From assembly GCF_006547145.1 (NCBI RefSeq), contig NZ_CP041244.1:5022001-5086000 (forward strand): a stretch of 64,000 nt of DNA, read 5' to 3'. How positions within the stretch are numbered: position 1 is the first letter of the stretch; every line of letters begins with the position of its first letter. The stretch comes from Actinomadura sp. WMMA1423. GTDB taxonomy: Bacteria > Actinomycetota > Actinomycetes > Streptosporangiales > Streptosporangiaceae. Position numbers and translations under genes: made by a program. A model generated the notes under the pieces. It was not told the origin of the DNA, searched no databases, and worked only from the letters and a program-made list of their open reading frames with translations. Positions 41,472-48,928 of the stretch are shown piece after piece.

Positions 41472-42221
41472 ATGCCAGGTAGAGGGGCTAGAGGGACCGC
41501 GACTTTCCTCGCCGCGCTGGTGGCCGTGCCGCTGGCCGCGGCCGGATGTGGCCGCGGCGGCGGCGACACGGGCGAGTCGCCGCGTCCGGCCACGCCGCCG
41601 ACCGCGTCCGCTCCGGGCACCCCGGGCACGCCGTCGCCGTCCCCGTCGAAGCAGGGCTTCCAGTCCGCGATCAAGAAGGTGACGGCCGGGGACCTCGAGC
41701 ACTCGTGGCGGCGCGGCTGCCCCGTCTCCCCGTCCGGGCTCCGGATGATCGAGATGACCTACTGGGGGATGGACGGCAAGCCGCACACCGGCGGGCGGCT
41801 CGTCGTCAACGCGAAGGAGGCCAAGGACCTGGTCAAGGTCTTCAAGAAGCTGTACGCCATGCGCTACCCGATCGAGCGCATGGAGCCGGTCGACAAGTAC
41901 AAGGGCAGCGACTTCGACTCGATCGAGGCCAACAACACCTCGGCGTTCAACTGCCGCCAGGCGACCGGGTCGAGCTCGTTCTCCAACCACGCCTACGGTC
42001 TCGCGGTCGACATCAACCCGTGCCAGAACCCGTACGTCTACGCTGACGGGCGCGTCGCGCACAAGGACTGCGTCAAGTACAAGAACCGCAAGAACGACGA
42101 CCCGGGCGTGATCCACGCCGGCGACAAGGTCGTCAAGGCGTTCGCCTCGATCGGCTGGAGCTGGGGCGGCACCTGGTCCGGCGCCCGCGACTACCAGCAC
42201 TTCTCCAGCTCAGGCCGCTGA
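41472..42221 (+). CDS. M15-family peptidase lipoprotein
   Basis: ATG 41472 is 6 nt after TATGCT (leaderless). The 249-residue product has a lipoprotein signal (FLAALVAVPLAAAGC, Cys near residue 26), a Ser/Pro linker and a VanY/CwlK-type zinc peptidase domain. The conserved parts are NNTSAFNCRQATGSSSFSNH, with the zinc motif SNHAYGLAVDINP (SxHxxGxAxD), and the last ligand in ARDYQHFSSS. It should act on peptidoglycan stem peptides outside the membrane, as an L-Ala-D-Glu or D,D-peptidase. It is a second M15 enzyme, separate from the VanY-like one at 13097. Confidence 0.86.
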   Translation: MPGRGARGTATFLAALVAVPLAAAGCGRGGGDTGESPRPATPPTASAPGTPGTPSPSPSKQGFQSAIKKVTAGDLEHSWRRGCPVSPSGLRMIEMTYWGMDGKPHTGGRLVVNAKEAKDLVKVFKKLYAMRYPIERMEPVDKYKGSDFDSIEANNTSAFNCRQATGSSSFSNHAYGLAVDINPCQNPYVYADGRVAHKDCVKYKNRKNDDPGVIHAGDKVVKAFASIGWSWGGTWSGARDYQHFSSSGR

Positions 42222-42534
42222 ACTTATTCAGTCCCGGCCCACTCCGCTCGCCTGGCGGCTCGCTACGTGACCGGGCCTGGGCGAACGCGGCATCGCTTCG
42301 CGATCTGCCCGGCTCCGCTCGCCTCCGGCTTCGCTCCGCCGGGCAGGTCACGCGTTCGCGCGCGTGGCCGAGCCCGCTTCGAGACGGGTCCTGGCACGTC
42401 CGGCCCGGCACTGGCCGCGCCAGCGGCTCAAAGTGCCGTGCTGGGGCGGGCCGAGGCCGTCTCGGGGCCCACCGGCCGCCCAGGCTCGCATGCGGTCGGA
42501 GGTCGCTGTCGGGGGGCGGGGTTATCGTCCGGCC
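42222..42534. repeat. Intergenic repeat-like DNA with hairpins
   Basis: This 313-bp gap has no credible ORF. It carries runs such as CCGCTCGCCTGGCGGCTCGCT (42246-42266), built from CGCTCGCC and GGCGGCTCGCT, and CGGCTTCGCTCCGCCGGG. Similar CTCGCCTTGGCGGCTCGCT-type sequence occurs in the minus strand near 62640-62665. I read it as a dispersed intergenic repeat of this genome. A TATCGT box at 42523-42528 is the -10 of the next gene. Confidence 0.48.
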
Positions 42535-43110
42535 ATGGGCGATCACTTCCAGATCATCGTCGACCTCGATGCCACGGCCGCCGACGCCGCCGAGCTGGGC
42601 GGTCGTGCTCTCGACTGGCTCGTCCGGGAGGGGATCGTGCGCGCCGGGCGCACGGACTGCGTGCCCGGGGCACGGACGGGCCACCCGCCAGGCGAGAAAT
42701 GGGCGAAGGCCGTCCTTGAGCCGGACTGGGAGCCGACGGACGGCCTCGACATCAAGAAGGGCCGGAGGGTCTTCCTGGGCGGGCAGGGGGACGCGCGGTA
42801 CGCGATCTGTCCGCGGTGCGCCGCCCGGACATGGTTCTACACCGAGAGGTGGGAGCCTATAGAGGAGGCGAGCACGGCCTTCGACGAAGCCATCAGGACG
42901 TGGGACGCGACCGGAGAGGCGAAGGCCAGGTGCCCCTCATGCGAGCAGGACTCTGATCTCACCGCATGGCGCTGGGATGGCGACTACTACGCCTTCGGAT
43001 ACCTCGGCCTCGAGTTCTGGAACTGGCCCGTGTTCGCCCCGCGCTTCCTGGCCGATCTCGCGCGCGTACTCGACGATCATCGGGTGGCCGCCGTCGGGGG
43101 CAAACTCTGA
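42535..43110 (+). CDS. Hypothetical protein with two CxxC motifs
   Basis: ATG 42535 is 6 nt after TATCGT (leaderless). The 191-residue cytoplasmic protein starts MGDHFQIIVDLDATAADAAE and has CPRCAARTWF (near residue 86) and CPSCEQDSDL (near 133), which together can bind one zinc. The aromatic tail FGYLGLEFWNWPVFAPRFLA looks conserved. I have seen similar actinobacterial proteins annotated only as hypothetical. No neighbours suggest a role. Confidence 0.72.
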   Translation: MGDHFQIIVDLDATAADAAELGGRALDWLVREGIVRAGRTDCVPGARTGHPPGEKWAKAVLEPDWEPTDGLDIKKGRRVFLGGQGDARYAICPRCAARTWFYTERWEPIEEASTAFDEAIRTWDATGEAKARCPSCEQDSDLTAWRWDGDYYAFGYLGLEFWNWPVFAPRFLADLARVLDDHRVAAVGGKL

Positions 43111-43168
43111 GGCTCGCGGCACCGGCCCCGCGTGGAGGCCGGTGCCTGGCACCTCGGCCGTTCGGGCG

Positions 43169-43333
43169 TCACATCATCATGAGGGCGACCACGAGGATCG
43201 CCACGACGGCCACCACGGCGACGATGCCGACGATCATGCCGACGTTCGGTCCGGACTTCTCCGGCTGCGCCTGGCTGGCGAAGTTCTGGAACTGGTGCGT
43301 CGTGCCTGCAGGGTCCTGCGGTGTCTGCGACAT
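43169..43333 (-). CDS. 54-residue single-helix membrane protein
   Basis: ATG 43333 (MSQTPQDPAGTTHQFQNF) is 7 nt after a TACCCT box on the minus strand. A hydrophilic N-terminus is followed by one long hydrophobic helix (VGMIVGIVAVVAVVAILVVA) and a short MMM end. It lies just downstream of the tRNA gene on the same strand. A tail-anchored small protein is likely; function unknown. Confidence 0.62.
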   Translation of the reverse strand: MSQTPQDPAGTTHQFQNFASQAQPEKSGPNVGMIVGIVAVVAVVAILVVALMMM

Positions 43334-43410
43334 GCCGAAGAGGGTAACGGAACCCTTCCGCCCGAGTCGGGCGCTTTCGCCACGAGGCCGGACCCACCCC
43401 GGTTCCTGGG

Positions 43411-43499
43411 CGGAGAGTGTGGGATTCGAACCCACGAGGACTGTCCCCAGCCCTGGGCGCTTTCAAGGCGCCTGCACTAGTCCACTATGCGAACTCTCC
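43411..43499 (-). tRNA. tRNA-Ser (anticodon UGA)
   Basis: On the minus strand the acceptor arms GGAGAGT and ACTCTCC pair perfectly, with discriminator G. The anticodon stem GGCGC/GCGCC encloses the loop CTTGAAA (anticodon TGA). A long variable arm marks a class II serine tRNA, and the T arm has GTGGGTTCGAATCCCAC. The CCA end is not encoded. It reads UCA codons, which are rare in this GC-rich DNA. Confidence 0.95.
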
Positions 43500-43578
43500 A
43501 GGTGACCGCGTCGCGGCGGTCATCGCCCACGATAGCGGGCGGGGACGGCTGCGTTCGACCGCATATGGGGAGCCCGTC

Positions 43579-43956
43579 CTACGGGACGCGGTAGCCGGGG
43601 ATGGACGGCCAGCGGACGGTCAGCACCACCGATTCCTCCTCGGCCTCCCACGAGTGGTCGACGCCGCGTCCCCACACGACGTAGTCGCCCTGCTCGGCGA
43701 GGACGACGTCGCGTCCGGGGAACTCCAGCCGGAAGCGGCCGCTGATCAGCACGAGCAGGGCGGTGCGCTTCTCGCCGTCGGTCCACGCGGCGCGGCGCTC
43801 GCCCTTCGGGTGCACGCCCCACTTGATCTCGACCTCGGCACTGTGCCGCAGGTCGCCGGGCGGCTTGAAGTGCCCGAGCAGCCACCCGCGGTCGGTGGCG
43901 GCGTCCGGTTCCGCCTTCCCCACGTACAAACCGTCGTCGTCCGTCACAGATGGCAA
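43579..43956 (-). CDS. Single-domain cupin protein
   Basis: The 125-residue protein has a small cupin core: HFKPPGDLRHSAEVEIKWGV with a metal-type His, ALLVLISGRFRLEFPGRDVV (cupin motif 1 end), and DYVVWGRGVDHSWEAEEES (motif 2 His). Not all standard cupin metal ligands are evident. It stands 12 nt upstream of nothing and 13 nt downstream of the ATPase gene on the same strand, so it may be co-transcribed with that gene. Substrate unknown. Confidence 0.8.
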   Translation of the reverse strand: MPSVTDDDGLYVGKAEPDAATDRGWLLGHFKPPGDLRHSAEVEIKWGVHPKGERRAAWTDGEKRTALLVLISGRFRLEFPGRDVVLAEQGDYVVWGRGVDHSWEAEEESVVLTVRWPSIPGYRVP

Positions 43957-43968
43957 CGGTAGTCCAGG

Positions 43969-46245
43969 TCAGGACTGGGGGCGCTGGAAGGCGAAGCCGT
44001 CCCCCACCACGGCGGCGAGCGTCAGGTACGCCTCGCGGGTTCCGGGGGCGAGCTGCTCGAGCTCGACCTCGGCGCCCTCCTCCAGGTGGTCGTCGTAGGG
44101 GATGCGGACGACGGCGCGGCAGCGGCTCTCGAAGTGCGCCTGGAGCTTGTCCAGGTCGACCTGGCTGCGGGTGCGGTTGCGGACCATCGACAGGACGACG
44201 ACGCCGTTGCGCACCAGGTGCCCGTGGTCGTGCGCCTCCAGCCAGTCGAGGGTCGCGCTCGCGGACCGGGCGCCGTCCACCGACGGGGAGCTGACCAGGA
44301 CGAGCTGGTCGGCCAGGCTCAGCACGCCGGCCATCGCCGAGTGCAGCAGGCCGGTGCCGCAGTCGGTGATGCAGACCGAGTAGTACTGCTCCAGGACGAC
44401 GGCGACGGCGGCGTAGTCCTCGGCGCTGAACGCCTCGCTGACCGCCGGGTCGCGGTCGGACGCGAGGATCTCCAGGCGCGCCTCGTTCTGCGAGGTGAAC
44501 GCGCGGACGTCGGCGTACCGGTGGATCTGGTCGCGGTTGTTGAGCAGGTCGCGGACGGTCGCGGCGGTCTCCAGGCGGACCTTGTCGGAGAGCGTTCCGC
44601 GGTCGGGGTTGGCGTCCACCGCGATGACGCGGTCGCCGCGCAGCGAGCCCAGCATCGAGCCGAGGCCGGTGGTCGTGGTCGTCTTGCCGACGCCGCCCTT
44701 GAGCGACATCACGGCCACGCGGTGGTGGCCGCCCGACACGGCGGTGCGCGCCCGCGCGATCAGGTCCTTGCGGCGCAGGTCGCCCTGCGACTCGCCCGGG
44801 TGGATGCTCCCCGCCGTCGCCTTGTAGACCGCGCGCCGCCAGCCGGAGGACGGCGCGATGCGGCGCTCGCCGAGCAGGTTCTCGGAGCTGAGGCTGTCGG
44901 TGTTCTGGGGCTCCTGCTGCTGGGGATGGCCCGGCTGCATCGTCTGGCCGAGCCCCTGGGGGTACTGGCCCTGCGGCGGCCCGGCCGGGTACCCGTAGCC
45001 CTGCTGCTGGTAGGCCTGGCCCGTGCTGGGGTCGACGGGCCCGAAGGGCTGCCCGGTGTTCGGGTCCATCGGCGGGTACGGCTGACCGCCCGCGTTCGGG
45101 TCCTGCGCGTAGGGGTGCCCTGTGGCCGGGTCGACCGGCGGGTACGGCTGGCCCTCGACTGCCGGGCCCGGCGGGTAGGGCTGGTTCTGCGCGGTCGGTC
45201 CTGGCGGGTAAGGCTGGCCCATGGCCGGATCAACCGGCGGGTACGCCTGACCGCCGGCATTCGGATCCGGCTGGAACGGCTGACCCGTGGAGGGGCCGAC
45301 CGGCGGGAACTGCTGGCCCTCCGCGGTCGGACCCGGCGGGTAGGGCAGGCCCGTGGCCGGATCGACCGGCGGGAAAGGGTGGCCCTGCGCGGTCGGGCCC
45401 GGCGAAAACTGCTGGCCCTCGACGGTCGGGCCCGGCGGGTAGGGCAGGCCCGTGACCGGGTCGACCGGCGGGTACGGCTGGCCGCCCGGGTTCGGCCCCG
45501 GCTGGAACGGCTGACCGGTGTTCGGATCCACCGGCGGGAAGGGCTGGCCTTCGACGGTCGGCCCTGGCGGGAAGGGCTGGCCCGTGGCCGGGTCGACCGG
45601 CGGGTACGCCTGACCGCCCGCGGTCGGGCCCGGCTGAAGCGGCTGGCCCGTGGCGGGGTCGACCGGCGCGAACTGCTGGCCCTCGGCGGTCGGGCCCGGC
45701 GGGTAGGGCTGGCCGCCGGCGTTCGGGTCGGGGGGCAGCGGGCGGCCCGTGGCCGGGTCGAAGGGGACGTAGGGGCGGCCCGAGTCGTCCGTGTCCTGGG
45801 GGTAGGGCTGACCGGTCGCGGGGTCGAGGGTCTGGTAGCCCTGGCCGGGCTGGTCAGCCGGGTAGGGCGGCAGGCGGTCGAGGGGCGGGGCCGCGTCGCC
45901 GTTGGCGTCGTACGGGGACGGCTGCGCCGCGTAGGGCGGCGGGAGCATTCCGCCCTCGAACGGCTGCGGCATCGGGCCGCCCTCGTAGGGCGACGGCTGC
46001 GGCGGGCCGAAGCTCTCGGGGGAGCCCTGGTAGGGAGGCGGGGCGAGCCAGGAGTTGTCGCTCTGGTCGGTCTGCTCGGCCTGCGACTCAGCGGCGGGCG
46101 GCGCGTTCTCCTGCTCCTCCGGCCCCTGCTGCGGGGGCCGCTCGCCCTCGGGGGTGGGGGACGGTCCCGCCTTCTCGCCGCTCATGGCGTCCAGGGAGGC
46201 CAGCCGCTCCTCCAGGGAGCGCCCGTCGTGCTCGTTCCTCGCCAC
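43969..46245 (-). CDS. ParA/MinD-like ATPase with long proline-rich repeat region (EspI-like layout)
   Basis: A 758-residue protein. Residues 1-135 are acidic and Pro-rich. Residues about 139-411 are a tandem repeat with a 22-residue period (PPVDPATGQP, then PPGPTxEGQ). From about 505 there is a MinD/ParA P-loop ATPase with deviant Walker A SLKGGVGKTTTTTG, then VIAVDANPDRGTLSD and the switch DCGTGLLHSAM. A disordered Pro-rich head on a MinD-type ATPase is the layout of EspI and related actinobacterial proteins linked to type VII secretion, but no ESX genes are in this window. It may instead organise polar or chromosomal cargo. The cupin gene follows 13 nt downstream. Confidence 0.82.
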   Translation of the reverse strand: MARNEHDGRSLEERLASLDAMSGEKAGPSPTPEGERPPQQGPEEQENAPPAAESQAEQTDQSDNSWLAPPPYQGSPESFGPPQPSPYEGGPMPQPFEGGMLPPPYAAQPSPYDANGDAAPPLDRLPPYPADQPGQGYQTLDPATGQPYPQDTDDSGRPYVPFDPATGRPLPPDPNAGGQPYPPGPTAEGQQFAPVDPATGQPLQPGPTAGGQAYPPVDPATGQPFPPGPTVEGQPFPPVDPNTGQPFQPGPNPGGQPYPPVDPVTGLPYPPGPTVEGQQFSPGPTAQGHPFPPVDPATGLPYPPGPTAEGQQFPPVGPSTGQPFQPDPNAGGQAYPPVDPAMGQPYPPGPTAQNQPYPPGPAVEGQPYPPVDPATGHPYAQDPNAGGQPYPPMDPNTGQPFGPVDPSTGQAYQQQGYGYPAGPPQGQYPQGLGQTMQPGHPQQQEPQNTDSLSSENLLGERRIAPSSGWRRAVYKATAGSIHPGESQGDLRRKDLIARARTAVSGGHHRVAVMSLKGGVGKTTTTTGLGSMLGSLRGDRVIAVDANPDRGTLSDKVRLETAATVRDLLNNRDQIHRYADVRAFTSQNEARLEILASDRDPAVSEAFSAEDYAAVAVVLEQYYSVCITDCGTGLLHSAMAGVLSLADQLVLVSSPSVDGARSASATLDWLEAHDHGHLVRNGVVVLSMVRNRTRSQVDLDKLQAHFESRCRAVVRIPYDDHLEEGAEVELEQLAPGTREAYLTLAAVVGDGFAFQRPQS
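45013..45831 (-). repeat. 66-bp tandem repeat inside the ATPase gene
   Basis: The coding DNA repeats with a 66-bp (22-codon) period, with some 33-bp half units. DPxTG-type motifs stand at residues 141, 163, 196, 218, 240, 262, 295, 318, 339, 372, 394 and 406. Copies are diverged at third positions, so the array is old, but the 33-bp jumps show past slippage. Confidence 0.85.
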
Positions 46246-46412
46246 CGTTCATCCCCCTCGGGCACGCCTCTGATGATCCACACGGTGCAGGCGGGCAAAA
46301 AGGCCCCCACGCAGGATACCGGTGCGTCAATGGCGGCCATCCCGCGCGAAGATCAACATTGCCACGGCCGGGGCCGGGGGCCGTCTTGGACGCGCCCGGT
46401 AGCGTGACCGGT

Positions 46413-47369
46413 ATGCATGCCATCGTGATTCGCGAGCCGGGCGAAGCCGACGTCCTGGAATGGACGCGGGTACCGGATCCGGCGCCGAAACCGGGCGAGG
46501 TGCTGATCGACGTGGCGGCGAGCGCCGTCAACCGGGCCGACGTCATGCAGCGCAAGGGCTTCTACCCGCCGCCCCCGGACGCTCCCCCGTACCCGGGCCT
46601 CGAGGTGTCCGGCCGGATCGCCGAGCTGGGCGAGGGCGTGACCGGTCCGTCCGTCGGCGACGAGGTGTGCGCGCTGCTGAGCGGCGGAGGCTACGCCGAG
46701 CGCGTCGCGGTCCCGGCCTCGCAGGTGCTCCCGGTGCCGCGCGGCGTGGACGTCGTGGAGGCGGCCGGGCTCCCGGAGGTCGCGTGCACGGTGTGGTCGA
46801 ACGTGTTCATGCTGGCGGGGCTGCGCGAGGGCGAGACGCTGCTCGTCCACGGCGGCGGCAGCGGCATCGGGACGCTGGCCATCCAGCTGGCCAAGGCGCG
46901 CGGAGCGCGGGTCGTGACGACGGTGGGCAGCCCGGAGAAGGCCGACAGGTGCCGGGAGCTCGGCGCCGACGCCGTGGTGAACTACCGCGAGGACGACTTC
47001 GTCGAGAGCGGCCCCTACGACGTGATCCTCGACCTCATCGGCGCCAAGTACCTGAAGCGGAACGTGGACGCCCTCGCCACCGGCGGACGGCTGATGGTGA
47101 TCGGGCTGCAGGGCGGCGCCAAGGCGGAGCTGGACCTCGGCCTGCTGCTGCGCAAGCGGGCGCTCGTGCACGCCACGACTTTGCGGGCCCGTCCGTTGGA
47201 GGAGAAGGCGGAGATCGTGGCGGGCGTCCGGGAGCACGTGTGGCCGCTCCTGGAGTCGGGACGGATCCGGACGGTCGTCGACCGGCGGATTCCCATGGCC
47301 GAGGCGGCCCGCGCGCACGAGCTGATGGAAGACAGCGGTCACGTCGGCAAGATCCTGCTGACCGTGTGA
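46413..47369 (+). CDS. NAD(P)H quinone oxidoreductase, PIG3-like MDR family
   Basis: ATG 46413 (MHAIVIREPGEADVLEW) is 7 nt after TAGCGT (leaderless). The 318-residue protein has the zinc-free MDR pattern: VAASAVNRADVMQRKGFYPP, YPGLEVSGRIAELGEGVTGP, VHGGGSGIGTLAIQLAKARG (NADP Rossmann) and LLRKRALVHATTLRARPLEE, typical of the TP53I3/PIG3 subgroup. It reduces quinones with NADPH. It is followed after 13 nt by the bpa-like gene, so the two may share a transcript. Confidence 0.92.
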   Translation: MHAIVIREPGEADVLEWTRVPDPAPKPGEVLIDVAASAVNRADVMQRKGFYPPPPDAPPYPGLEVSGRIAELGEGVTGPSVGDEVCALLSGGGYAERVAVPASQVLPVPRGVDVVEAAGLPEVACTVWSNVFMLAGLREGETLLVHGGGSGIGTLAIQLAKARGARVVTTVGSPEKADRCRELGADAVVNYREDDFVESGPYDVILDLIGAKYLKRNVDALATGGRLMVIGLQGGAKAELDLGLLLRKRALVHATTLRARPLEEKAEIVAGVREHVWPLLESGRIRTVVDRRIPMAEAARAHELMEDSGHVGKILLTV

Positions 47370-47382
47370 GGATGTGGAGTTT

Positions 47383-47925
47383 ATGAGCGAGCCTTCGAAG
47401 AAGCAGTCGGAACACGAGCCCCAGGTGCTCGTCGTCGGCCCGAACGGTATCGCCGTCGAGGGCGCCGGCGACGGCGAGTCCGAGGGCAAGTCGGTGACCG
47501 AGATGGTCGAGCAGCCGGCGAAGGTCATGCGGATCGGCGGGATGATCCGGCAGCTGCTGGAGGAGGTCAAGGCCGCCCCGCTGGACGAGGCGAGCCGGGC
47601 CCGGCTGCGGGAGATCCACCAGTCGTCCATCAAGGAGCTGGAGGACGGCCTCGCCCCCGAGCTGGTCGCGGAGCTGGAACGGCTTTCGCTGCCGTTCGCC
47701 GAGGGGTCCGTGCCGAGCGAGGCGGAGCTGCGGATCGCGCAGGCGCAGCTCGTCGGCTGGCTGGAGGGCCTGTTCCACGGCATCCAGACGACCCTGTTCG
47801 CCCAGCAGATGGCGGCGCGGGCCCAGCTGGAGCAGATGCGGCGCGCCCTGCCCGCGGGCATGATGCCCCCCGGCGTCGAGGAAGACCCCAAGCCGGGGCC
47901 GCGCTCGTCCGGCCCGTACCTGTAA
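47383..47925 (+). CDS. bpa: Bacterial proteasome activator Bpa/PafE (DUF2587)
   Basis: ATG 47383 (MSEPSKKQSEHEPQ) is used; an in-frame GTG at 47374 is too close to GGAG. The 180-residue protein matches Bpa: VTEMVEQPAKVMRIGGMIRQ, LLEEVKAAPLDEASRARLRE, then IHQSSIKELEDGLAPELVAE and AQAQLVGWLEGLFHGIQTTL. Bpa forms a dodecameric ring that opens the 20S proteasome gate without ATP for degradation of unfolded substrates. The C-terminus is SGPYL, close to the GQYL tail that docks into the proteasome in mycobacteria. It implies that the genome encodes a 20S proteasome. Confidence 0.92.
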   Translation: MSEPSKKQSEHEPQVLVVGPNGIAVEGAGDGESEGKSVTEMVEQPAKVMRIGGMIRQLLEEVKAAPLDEASRARLREIHQSSIKELEDGLAPELVAELERLSLPFAEGSVPSEAELRIAQAQLVGWLEGLFHGIQTTLFAQQMAARAQLEQMRRALPAGMMPPGVEEDPKPGPRSSGPYL

Positions 47926-47955
47926 CCCCCTGCCTCCCCGGCAAGACCCGAGCAC

Positions 47956-47984
47956 CGGCCGCACTCCGCAACGGGGTGCGGCCG
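47956..47984. terminator. Bidirectional hairpin between bpa and the HAD gene
   Basis: CGGCCGCACTCC (47956-47967) pairs with GGGGTGCGGCCG (47973-47984), 11 of 12 positions, around a 5-nt loop. It lies in the 60-bp gap between the two convergent stop codons. Confidence 0.66.
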
Positions 47985-47987
47985 CCG

Positions 47988-48791
47988 CTATGGGAAGAGG
48001 CGTTCCAGGACCTCGGCCACCCCGTCGTCGTCGTTGCGGGACGTCTTGTGCGACACGGCGGCGAGCACGAGCGGGTGCGCGTTCGCGACCGCGTAGGACG
48101 TGCCCGCCCAGCCGAGCATCGGCAGGTCGTTGGGCATGTCCCCGAAGGCGGTGACGTCTCCCGCCGCGACGCCGCGCTCGGTGCACAGGGCCTCCAGTGC
48201 GCTGGCCTTGGTGACGCCCAGCGCGCTCATCTCCAGCAGCCCGCGCCGTGAGGAGTGCGTCACGGTCACGAGGTCGCCGACGGCCTCGACCGCCTTCTCC
48301 GAGAGCGCGTCGGGATCGGCGGCCGGGTGGAACGCGAGCAGCTTGGTGCCGCCCCGGCTGACCAGCCCGTCGTCGTCGACGGCGCGGCCGCCGAACGCCG
48401 CCGCGTCCCACCCGCCGAGGTCGTAACTGGACTCGAACACGAACCCGGTCGGGTACTCGACCGCGAACCGCAGCTCCGGCGAGATGCCGCGCAGCCGGCC
48501 GACGACCTCGGCGAGCACGTCCGGCGTGATCTCGCTGGCGTGCAGGACGGTCTCGGTGTGCAGGTCGTAGAGGACGGCTCCGTTGGCGCAGATCGCGACG
48601 CCGCGGTGGTCGACGGCCGCGGCGATCTCCGTCATCCAGCGCGGCGGCCGCCCGGTGACCATGACGAGCATCGCCCCGGCCCGCTCGACCCGGGCGAGGG
48701 CGGCGACGGTCCGGGCGGAGATCGTGCCGTCGGAGCGCACGATCGTGCCGTCGAGGTCGGTGGCGATCACGCGCGGCGAAGACTCAGACAT
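47988..48791 (-). CDS. Cof-type HAD phosphatase
   Basis: ATG 48791 follows GGAAGGTGAC. The 267-residue protein is a Cof/class IIB HAD hydrolase: nucleophile in VIATDLDGTIVRSDGTIS, MLVMVTGRPPRW (motif II), KASALEALCTERGVAAGDV (Lys) and VTAFGDMPNDLPMLGWAG (motif IV). The cap domain lies between about 85 and 195. Substrates are usually sugar or cofactor phosphates. It lies downstream of serS on the same strand but behind a strong terminator. A HAD gene next to serS also occurs in Streptomyces, as I recall it. Confidence 0.92.
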   Translation of the reverse strand: MSESSPRVIATDLDGTIVRSDGTISARTVAALARVERAGAMLVMVTGRPPRWMTEIAAAVDHRGVAICANGAVLYDLHTETVLHASEITPDVLAEVVGRLRGISPELRFAVEYPTGFVFESSYDLGGWDAAAFGGRAVDDDGLVSRGGTKLLAFHPAADPDALSEKAVEAVGDLVTVTHSSRRGLLEMSALGVTKASALEALCTERGVAAGDVTAFGDMPNDLPMLGWAGTSYAVANAHPLVLAAVSHKTSRNDDDGVAEVLERLFP

Positions 48792-48883
48792 GTCACCTTC
48801 CTGGGCAGATGGGACACACCTTAGGACAGGGCCCCGACACGCCCGTCCACCGCCTCCGCCACCGGTCGAACGCCGGAAGATGC

Positions 48884-48919
48884 GGACGGGGCCCGTCCCG
48901 AGCGGGACGGGCCCCGTCC
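48884..48919 (-). terminator. Perfect 16-bp hairpin terminator of serS
   Basis: GGACGGGGCCCGTCCC (48884-48899) and GGGACGGGCCCCGTCC (48904-48919) pair without mismatch around GAGC, 10 nt past the serS stop. A T-tract is lacking. Confidence 0.8.
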
Positions 48920-48928
48920 GACGTGCGT

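Noticed and set aside
45013..45831. Tandem repeats as a CRISPR or satellite array
   Set aside because: The 66-bp period is in frame inside a coding gene and encodes a proline-rich disordered segment.
43969..46245. A type VII secretion locus
   Set aside because: Only an EspI-like layout is present; no EccB, EccC, EccD, MycP or WXG100 genes are in the window.
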